Shown here one piece after another: positions 1 through 5,688 of a stretch of 8,353 bases of DNA (within the stretch, counting starts at the first letter, position 1; every line of letters starts with the position of its first letter). The stretch spans positions 1 through 8,353 of the forward strand of contig JAUIJQ010000113.1 of assembly GCA_030431165.1 (NCBI GenBank). Direction: 5' to 3'. Both the position numbers and the translations under genes were made by a program. The notes under the pieces are model-generated. The model was given only the letters and a program-made list of their open reading frames with translations. It was not told the DNA's origin and did not search any database. Source of the stretch: Rhodothermia bacterium (lineage in GTDB: Bacteria > Bacteroidota > Rhodothermia > Rhodothermales > JABDKH01).

Positions 1-1279
1 GTTGATGGATCACGTCCGCGCAATCCGGCAACAGGTTTACGAAGAAGCTGACAGCCCGGATGTGTGGAACCGGCTCGGTGTAGAGCTGGCGTTTGGCCGC
101 GCCCGGTTTGTCGATCCACGCACGATCGCGATCGACGCCGATGACGGCGATCACCGCGAAGGTCAACAACGCGATGGCCAACGGCGTGTCACAGGCCGAT
201 TCTTTGTGATCGCCGCGGGCGGTCGCACAAGCGTGCCGCCAATTCCCGGACTCACTGATTACCTGACCAACGAGACGCTCTTTGAGCTACAGGAGCTCCC
301 AGGGAGGCTTGGCGTGATTGGCGCCGGGCCAATCGGCGTTGAGATGGCGCAGGCATTTGCGCGACTTGGGTCTTCTGTCACCATGCTGGATATGGCGGAT
401 CGTGTGCTGCCGCGAGACGACGCTGAGTGTGCGGACGTAGTCGCTGGTTCACTGGCAGACGACGGCGTGCGCTTTCTACCGCGCACAACGGTTGAGCGCG
501 TTTCACGCGATGGCTCAGGTTTTACAATTCGCTACCGGAGAGCGGGGGACACACCACCGGAAGACGGAGCACCGGCTGTCGGGGAAGTGCCCGTTGATCG
601 GGTGCTGGTTGCGACCGGTCGACGTGCAAACATCGAGTATCTCGGGCTCGACGCCGCCGGCGTTCAGGTTGACGATCGTGGAATCGTCATCAACGAACGA
701 TGCCGCACCAACATCCGCCACATCTTTGCCTCAGGAGATGTAACGGGACGCTACCAGTTCACGCACATGAGCGAGCACATGTCGAAGGTGGCCGTCACGA
801 ATATGCTGTTGAAGTGGCCTGCTCGCATCGACAAGCGGCACGTGCCCTGGGTCACGTTTACGGATCCCGAGATTGCCCACGTTGGTGCCACCGCCGCCGA
901 GTTGACCAGGGACGGGAAATCGTACCGTACGTACCGGTTTCCGTACAGTCGCGTTGATCGCGCGATCACGGACGGCGTCGCCCGCGGACTCATCAAGGTG
1001 TACGCCCGTGAGCGGGATGGCCGCATCTACGGCGCAGATGTCGCCGGTCATGCCGCCGGCGAGGTGATCTCCGAACTGGCCGTGGCGATGAAGAACCGCG
1101 TCACGCTGCGCAAACTATCCGACACAATCCATCCCTACCCAACGTACGGACTCGGCGTGCGACGCGTCGCCGATCAGTGGTACGTTCAGAAGTACTCACC
1201 GCGTCTGGTCAAACTGCTGCAACGCGTGTTCGGATACCGCGGCCCGCTGCAGGACATCGGGCCTGACGACATCATCTAG
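1..1279 (+). CDS. MerA-like FAD-dependent pyridine nucleotide-disulfide oxidoreductase, 5'-truncated by window edge
   Basis: This is the C-terminal part (about 425 residues visible) of a flavoprotein of the dihydrolipoamide dehydrogenase/mercuric reductase family, which moves electrons from NAD(P)H through FAD and usually a redox disulfide to a substrate. Residue numbers count from the codon at base 2. The NAD(P)H Rossmann motif is at 105-114 (IGAGPIGVEM), an ATGR motif at 204-207, and the second FAD-contacting segment with IFASGDV at 241-247. The dimerisation domain follows (VTFTDPEIAHVG, 284-295). The N-terminal FAD GxGxxG and the CxxxxC disulfide lie before the window, so the TTG/ATG codons at bases 2 and 5 are internal, not starts. 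Near the C terminus, HPYPT (377-381) replaces the usual HxHPTxxE: the catalytic His is Tyr379 and the Glu is Leu384. A Tyr here occurs in mercuric reductases, but the substrate cannot be assigned. The stop lies 2 nt from the convergent amidohydrolase stop. Confidence 0.88.
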   Translation, partial: LMDHVRAIRQQVYEEADSPDVWNRLGVELAFGRARFVDPRTIAIDADDGDHREGQQRDGQRRVTGRFFVIAAGGRTSVPPIPGLTDYLTNETLFELQELPGRLGVIGAGPIGVEMAQAFARLGSSVTMLDMADRVLPRDDAECADVVAGSLADDGVRFLPRTTVERVSRDGSGFTIRYRRAGDTPPEDGAPAVGEVPVDRVLVATGRRANIEYLGLDAAGVQVDDRGIVINERCRTNIRHIFASGDVTGRYQFTHMSEHMSKVAVTNMLLKWPARIDKRHVPWVTFTDPEIAHVGATAAELTRDGKSYRTYRFPYSRVDRAITDGVARGLIKVYARERDGRIYGADVAGHAAGEVISELAVAMKNRVTLRKLSDTIHPYPTYGLGVRRVADQWYVQKYSPRLVKLLQRVFGYRGPLQDIGPDDII

Positions 1280-1281
1280 CG

Positions 1282-2661
1282 CTACTCGGCGCGGGCGTGA
1301 CGCGCGGCAATCTCTGACAGCCGCTCGTCGATGGCGCTGCGCGACAGCCAGCGTCCGCGTACCATCACGCCGTCGTGACGTGCAACGCTTGTAATGTCGT
1401 CGAGCGGATTTTCCAGTGCGAGGACGAGATCCGCCCGCTTGCCCGGCTCAATCGTTCCAAATGCATCTTCATTGGCGAAGTACTCGCCTACGTTTGCAGT
1501 ACCTGAACGAAGCACATCGTACGCTGACATACCGGCGGCGACCATTCGCGTCAACTCGCGGTGTAGCGAAAATCCGGGTACGCTGAACTGCTGGGGGGCA
1601 TCTGTGCCCATCAGAACCCTGGCGCCGCCGTCGTTCAGCGCGCGCAGGATCTGCATCCGGCTGTCGATCACATTCGCTGCCGCAATCGGATCATAGCCGG
1701 GGTTCTGCACCCGCTGCCGAAACTGGTTCGACCAGTTGTTCACAGCACCAGCCGGGACGTACTGCAATTCTGAAAAGGACTGCAGCTCATCAAGCGATGC
1801 GGTGCCGTACAGCGTTTCCCACAGTGCCATCGTCGGAACAACCCAGGCCCCTGCTTCAACGGTTAGCTGCACAAGCCGGTCAACGTCTGCCTTGCTGACA
1901 ACACCGGATTCGTCGGCTATCGCCTCAACGTATCCGTCGAGGTGATCAAATGTCTCCTGGCCCATGGCGATGGCGTGTTCGAGTCCGACGGCGGCAGGAA
2001 CGTGGCCGCCAAAACGGATGCCCAACTCATTCGCGGTTGTCGCCATGGCGTCGTACTCAGCCAGCGTAAGCCCGGGGTGGATCTTGAGGAGGTCCCAGCC
2101 TTCTGCGACCTGTGCTTTCACCATCTCAACCGCTTGCTCGGGTGAACTGACAGAGTTGCCGTTGAAGCTGGGGCCGGCGAGGTACAGCGTCGGCGAGATA
2201 ATCTCGCCCGCCGCGGCCCGCTCCCGGAGCGCAAGCTGGCCCGCATAGCCCAGCATCCCGCGGACCGTCGTAATGCCGTTCGCAGCGTACAGGAACAGCG
2301 TCTCTTCTACCGAGGCCGGATTCGCCGAGGCACTCGGCACGTGCCCGTGCATCTCGGCAAGACCGGGCATGAGGTATTTGCCCGAGCCGTCAATGCGCGT
2401 CGCCTCATCCGGAATATCCACCTGCGACGACGGGCCAACGCGAATGATGCGGTCACCCTGGACAACAACAGTAAATCCGGAGCGGATTGCGTCATCAACC
2501 ATCGAGACGAGCTCAACGTTGACAAAGGCGTACACGTCTTCGGGATTGGCGACCGGACTATCGGGAGACGTCGCGGCGATGGCGGTTGAGGCAATGCCGG
2601 TGAGGGCAAGCGCGAGGGCGAGTGTCATCGCGCGGATGCTCGAGGGTGCGGTTCTGTTCAT
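1282..2661 (-). CDS. Exported metal-dependent amidohydrolase, imidazolonepropionase-like
   Basis: A 459-residue protein of the amidohydrolase superfamily, which hydrolyses C-N or related bonds with a divalent metal centre. Visible ligand motifs are HxH at 105-107 (MHGH), a candidate carboxylated lysine at Lys193 (LLKIHPG), His220 (GGHVP), His240 (DHLDG) and Asp354 (MGTDAP). The set matches the exported imidazolonepropionase-like/prolidase-like branch, whose members act on dipeptides or other amides. The C terminus (IEPGKRADLVLALENPL, from about 404) is the typical small beta-sandwich that closes these enzymes. Residues 1-30 form a signal peptide: Arg10, a hydrophobic run of Ala/Leu, and cleavage near AIA|A, so the enzyme is likely periplasmic or secreted. 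I chose the ATG at 2661 because it puts this signal peptide at the N terminus. The frame stays open to a GTG at 2763, but that adds 34 repetitive residues in front of the signal sequence. No strong Shine-Dalgarno is seen. The substrate is unknown. Confidence 0.9.
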   Translation of the reverse strand: MNRTAPSSIRAMTLALALALTGIASTAIAATSPDSPVANPEDVYAFVNVELVSMVDDAIRSGFTVVVQGDRIIRVGPSSQVDIPDEATRIDGSGKYLMPGLAEMHGHVPSASANPASVEETLFLYAANGITTVRGMLGYAGQLALRERAAAGEIISPTLYLAGPSFNGNSVSSPEQAVEMVKAQVAEGWDLLKIHPGLTLAEYDAMATTANELGIRFGGHVPAAVGLEHAIAMGQETFDHLDGYVEAIADESGVVSKADVDRLVQLTVEAGAWVVPTMALWETLYGTASLDELQSFSELQYVPAGAVNNWSNQFRQRVQNPGYDPIAAANVIDSRMQILRALNDGGARVLMGTDAPQQFSVPGFSLHRELTRMVAAGMSAYDVLRSGTANVGEYFANEDAFGTIEPGKRADLVLALENPLDDITSVARHDGVMVRGRWLSRSAIDERLSEIAARHARAE

Positions 2662-2728
2662 CGGAGGCTGGGGTTTGCGGTGCTGGGTAACCGGGGCGGA
2701 CTTGCAGCCCGAAGTACCTGTGACGGGA

Positions 2729-2831
2729 TTCAGCGCGGAAGGATTCAGCGCAGACGGATTCACCCCGCGGTGGTTCGTCTCGCTGTAGTTCGTCCCGGTA
2801 ATTCATCGGGCTGGGTTTCACGCGGAATGGA
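2729..2831. repeat. Degenerate 15-bp tandem array in the divergent amidohydrolase/nadE intergenic region
   Basis: On the plus strand, the trinucleotide TTC recurs at 2729, 2744, 2759, 2774, 2789, 2802 and 2817, so the spacing is 15 bp except for one 13-bp step. The first two units are nearly identical (ttcagcgcggaagga and ttcagcgcagacgga). Later ones decay (ttcaccccgcggtgg, ttcgtctcgctgtag, then ttcgtcccggtaa) but keep TTC followed by a C-rich/CG core. Read on the minus strand, GAA recurs with the same period. One minus frame gives a decaying pentapeptide with a Glu every fifth residue; the amidohydrolase frame gives NPSAL twice. The array lies upstream of both chosen start codons (2661 minus, 2878 plus), so it is probably non-coding leader or promoter DNA. 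It may be a decaying minisatellite or a multi-site binding region. Nothing else is convincing in the 216-bp intergenic region, where I find no clear sigma-70-type promoter. Confidence 0.6.
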
Positions 2832-2877
2832 CAGATCTGCTGACGGGTGCGTTATTCGTGTGAGCGTATCTTGGCGC

Positions 2878-4539
2878 ATGCTCATCGCGCTAGCCCAGAT
2901 TAACCCGATTGTAGGCGACCTCGCCGGCAACTGCCGCAAGATCGTCGACTGGTCGCGCCGCGCACTCGAAGCCGGTGCCGATCTCGTTGTATTCCCGGAA
3001 CTGTGCATTACCGGGTACCCGCCGCTGGACCTGCTTGATTCGCCGAGGTTCATCGACGCCGTGGAGCGGTCCCTCGTTGACCTGCAGGCGGCGTTGCCCG
3101 GCAGTATCGGTGTAATCATCGGGGCCCCCGTGCGCAACCGCACGCGTATCGGAAAACACCTCTTCAATACGGCGATTCTGTACCACGGCGGACAGAAAGC
3201 CGCAGAAGTCCGCAAAAGACTGCTGCCCACGTACGACGTCTTCGATGAGCATCGGTACTTCGAACCGGGCACCACGTCGCCCGTCATCGAGTTTGGCGGA
3301 CTGCGGCTGGGGCTTCACGTCTGCGAAGACATGTGGAACAACGAAGAGCAGGCTGAGCACCAGCTCTACGAGGCCAATCCGATCGACCTGCTTGCTGAAG
3401 CAGGCGTTGACCTTTTTGTCAACATCAGCGCGTCTCCGTTTTCGGTCGGCAAACATCAACGGCGCAACAAGGTTGTCGCAGAGAGTTGCCGCGAACACGG
3501 CGTTCCGTTTGTACTCGTAAACACCGTTGGCGCCAACACGGAGATCATCTTTGACGGCGACAGCCGGGTCCACGCGGCTGATGGGCGGCGCATTTGCTGT
3601 GCGCCTTCGTTTTCAGAGCACCTGCTTCTGTGGGATACATCCGATACCAGCTCGGTTTGCCCGATGCGGCATCGGGATGTGACCGATTTGCACGATGCCC
3701 TGGTCATGGGGATCAGGGACTACTTCGAAAAGACCGGCGCGTTTGAAAGTGCGCTCGTCGGACTGTCGGGGGGTATCGACTCTGCGGTCACGTTCGCGCT
3801 CGCTGCAGAAGCGCTGGGCGCCGACCGCGTTCTGGGCATCACCATGCCGTCAGCATATTCTTCACCGGGGTCTGTCGAAGACAGCAAGTCCCTCGCGAAG
3901 AACCTCGGCGCACGATGTGAGGAGATACCGATCGTGCCTGCGGTTGATGCCTTTGGCTCCATGTTGTCGGATATCTTCCGCGATACGCATGAGGGCATCG
4001 CCGAAGAAAACATTCAGGCACGCGCCCGCGGCGTAACGCTGATGGCCGTGTCGAACAAGTTCAACTACCTGCTGCTCTCGACGGGCAACAAGAGTGAAAT
4101 GTCGGTGGGCTATGCGACGCTGTACGGAGACATGAACGGTGGGCTTGCTGTGCTGGCCGACGTCTACAAGACGCAGGTTTACGCCTTGGCCGAGTACATC
4201 AACGAACGCGCCCGCAGAGAAATTATCCCCCGAAATACTATCGAGAAGCCACCATCAGCGGAATTGCGGCCCGATCAGCTCGATGCTGATTCCCTCCCGC
4301 CGTACGACGTACTGGACGAATTGCTACGTCTGTACATCGAAGAGCACCTGGAAGCAGACGACATCATCGAAAAGACGGGCTTTGATCGTGAGACAGTGCT
4401 CAGGATGTTGAATCTCGTTGATCGTAACGAGTACAAGCGCCGACAGGCACCGCCGGGGCTGCGCGTAAGTGAAAAGGCTTTCGGGATGGGGCGTCGGCTA
4501 CCCATCGTCATGCGCTGGCAGCGCGGGAATCGATCATGA
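2878..4539 (+). CDS. nadE: Glutamine-dependent NAD+ synthetase
   Basis: A 553-residue two-domain enzyme for the last step of NAD+ synthesis: ATP-dependent amidation of deamido-NAD+, using ammonia released from glutamine. The N-terminal nitrilase-type glutaminase domain (about 1-260) has the Glu-Lys-Cys triad visible as Glu41 (FPELCITGYPP), Lys113 (RKRLLPTYDVFDE) and Cys149 (LHVCEDMW). The C-terminal synthetase domain carries the ATP-pyrophosphatase P-loop SGGIDS at 297-302, then STGNKSEMSVGYATLYGDM (401-419) and KPPSAELRPDQ (457-467), all hallmark segments. The length fits the common 540-570 residue bacterial form. The start is the ATG giving MLIALAQINP, where family proteins begin. The frame is open 66 codons further upstream, but that sequence is unlike the family and crosses the repeat array. 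The Shine-Dalgarno is weak. The gene overlaps ruvA by 4 nt (ATGA), which suggests translational coupling. Confidence 0.97.
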   Translation: MLIALAQINPIVGDLAGNCRKIVDWSRRALEAGADLVVFPELCITGYPPLDLLDSPRFIDAVERSLVDLQAALPGSIGVIIGAPVRNRTRIGKHLFNTAILYHGGQKAAEVRKRLLPTYDVFDEHRYFEPGTTSPVIEFGGLRLGLHVCEDMWNNEEQAEHQLYEANPIDLLAEAGVDLFVNISASPFSVGKHQRRNKVVAESCREHGVPFVLVNTVGANTEIIFDGDSRVHAADGRRICCAPSFSEHLLLWDTSDTSSVCPMRHRDVTDLHDALVMGIRDYFEKTGAFESALVGLSGGIDSAVTFALAAEALGADRVLGITMPSAYSSPGSVEDSKSLAKNLGARCEEIPIVPAVDAFGSMLSDIFRDTHEGIAEENIQARARGVTLMAVSNKFNYLLLSTGNKSEMSVGYATLYGDMNGGLAVLADVYKTQVYALAEYINERARREIIPRNTIEKPPSAELRPDQLDADSLPPYDVLDELLRLYIEEHLEADDIIEKTGFDRETVLRMLNLVDRNEYKRRQAPPGLRVSEKAFGMGRRLPIVMRWQRGNRS

Positions 4540-5129
4540 TTGAATACCTGTTTGGAACGGTTGTAACGCGGCGACCAACATCATGCGTCGTTGACGTCGG
4601 TGGCGTTGGTTACGAAGTTACCATACCGATGTCCACGTTTGAGTTGGTACCCAAAGCCGGCAGTACCTTCAAGTTCTACACACACCATCACGTGCGCGAA
4701 GACGCCGAGCTGCTCTTTGGCTTTGCGTCAACCGAAGAGCGTGCGGTTTTCCGAACACTCATCGGAGTCTCGGGTGTTGGACCACGTCTCGGCGTCGCCG
4801 CGCTCTCCGCTCTGCCTGCTGATGAGCTGCGGCGGTGTGTTGCGAGCTCTGATGTTGCTTCGCTTACCCGCATTCCGGGTGTGGGTCGCAAAACCGCCGA
4901 GCGTATCATCGTCGAGCTGAGGGACCGCCTTGGTCCCATCGAGGGTGACGTATCAGGAAAGAAGGAGCCTGTTGATCCGCAATCAACGATCAGAACCGAC
5001 GCGGTACTGGCGCTCGAGTCGCTCGGTTTGTCGCGCGCTGCGGCTGAGAAACAGGTCGCGTCTGTGCTGCGCAAGCAGGATGTTGATACGGCCGAGGACC
5101 TGATCCGCCTTGCACTGCGCGAACGCTAA
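4536..5129 (+). CDS. ruvA: Holliday junction branch migration complex subunit RuvA
   Basis: A 197-residue protein, close to the usual ~200. RuvA tetramers bind four-way DNA junctions and load the RuvB ATPase motor for branch migration in recombinational repair. The three expected parts are visible: an N-terminal OB-fold (1-64, starting MIEYLFGTVV and containing VDVGGVGYEV), two helix-hairpin-helix motifs (GVSGVGPRLG at 77-86 and IPGVGRKTA at 113-121), and, after a charged linker (about 134-150), the C-terminal RuvB-contacting domain (155-197). Glu55 and Asp56 match the acidic-pin residues known from E. coli RuvA. The ATG overlaps the nadE stop codon (ATGA), so ruvA is probably translated by reinitiation from nadE. 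Neither ruvB nor ruvC lies in the window, so the genes are scattered here or further away. All key elements are intact. Confidence 0.97.
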   Translation: MIEYLFGTVVTRRPTSCVVDVGGVGYEVTIPMSTFELVPKAGSTFKFYTHHHVREDAELLFGFASTEERAVFRTLIGVSGVGPRLGVAALSALPADELRRCVASSDVASLTRIPGVGRKTAERIIVELRDRLGPIEGDVSGKKEPVDPQSTIRTDAVLALESLGLSRAAAEKQVASVLRKQDVDTAEDLIRLALRER

Positions 5130-5162
5130 CGCCACCCCGAACAACGCAAACCGTCTCGCCTC

Positions 5163-5672
5163 ATGAATGACGTGGCTCTCCTCCGCGAACTGTACAACCA
5201 CATGGCCTGGGCAGACTCCGAGGTCTGGCGTACCGTCTCTGCCATAGACCCAACGCCCGACGACGAAGCGCTGCACACCCTGCTCGCGCACATCCATTTC
5301 ACGCAGGAGGCATTCTCCGCAATCTGGACGGGACGCGAGTTCGTGTTGAGGCGGCCGAAGGACTTCGCTTCGCTTGACGAGATTCGAGCGTTTGCGCTTC
5401 CGTTTTACGAGCAGATACCGGACATCCTCGGTGGCGAAGACGCCGAGTCACTGGCGGCCCCGATGCCGGTTCCGTGGGCAAAGTACTTTGCCCGCTCGCT
5501 TGGCCGGGAGCCTGAAGGCACAACCCGCGGTGAGACCATGATGCAGGTCGTGCTGCACACGCAGTACCACCGCGGCCAGATCAACACCAGGATTCGCACG
5601 CTTGGTGCTACGCCGCCGATGGTGGATTATATCGGATGGTTGTGGGCCGGCAGACCCGACGCCGCCTGGTAG
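5163..5672 (+). CDS. DinB-like family putative metal-binding protein
   Basis: A 169-residue protein of the DinB/YfiT-like four-helix-bundle superfamily. It begins MNDVALLRELYNHMAWADSEVW, the typical first helix (YNxxAWAxxxxW). Members bind a divalent metal through three histidines. The C-terminal pair is clear as His132 and His136 (LHTQYHRGQI, 131-140), the family's HxxxHRGQ signature. The first ligand should be His43 or His45 in LLAHIHFTQEAF. Roles in the superfamily vary (thiol transferases, hydrolases, stress-induced proteins of unknown activity), so the substrate cannot be stated. The name comes from Bacillus DinB and does not mean DNA polymerase IV. The gene starts 33 nt after ruvA on the same strand with no terminator between, so it may be the third gene of a nadE-ruvA unit. 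No clear Shine-Dalgarno precedes the ATG. It ends 16 nt before the convergent DUF5916 gene. Confidence 0.88.
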   Translation: MNDVALLRELYNHMAWADSEVWRTVSAIDPTPDDEALHTLLAHIHFTQEAFSAIWTGREFVLRRPKDFASLDEIRAFALPFYEQIPDILGGEDAESLAAPMPVPWAKYFARSLGREPEGTTRGETMMQVVLHTQYHRGQINTRIRTLGATPPMVDYIGWLWAGRPDAAW

Positions 5673-5688
5673 CGCAGCCACTCGCCGA

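Noticed and set aside
1..1279. Calling the flavoenzyme a mercury-resistance merA
   Set aside because: No merR, merT or merP is visible, the CxxxxC region is outside the window and the C terminus lacks the MerA cysteine pair. Only family-level assignment is safe.
2273..2788. 171-codon plus-strand open frame over the amidohydrolase N terminus
   Set aside because: It is Ser/Arg-rich low-complexity sequence antisense to a clear signal peptide and metal-binding region; a shadow frame.
2558..2821. Minus-strand 87-codon frame with a Glu-containing pentapeptide pattern
   Set aside because: The pattern is only the translation of the 15-bp array. Beyond it the frame runs out of phase into the amidohydrolase signal-peptide region and resembles no family.
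2726..2831. Possible CRISPR array
   Set aside because: Units are 15 bp, directly tandem without spacers, and degenerate, and there is no cas gene in the window.
2680..2877. 66-codon in-frame upstream extension of nadE
   Set aside because: The family begins at MLIALAQINP. The extension is Arg/Gly-rich, crosses the repeat array and runs almost to the divergent amidohydrolase start, so it looks like a chance open frame in GC-rich DNA.
2890..3573. 227-codon minus-strand open frame antisense to nadE
   Set aside because: It lies entirely under the well-conserved nadE, has no recognisable domain or start signal, and has the composition expected of a shadow frame.
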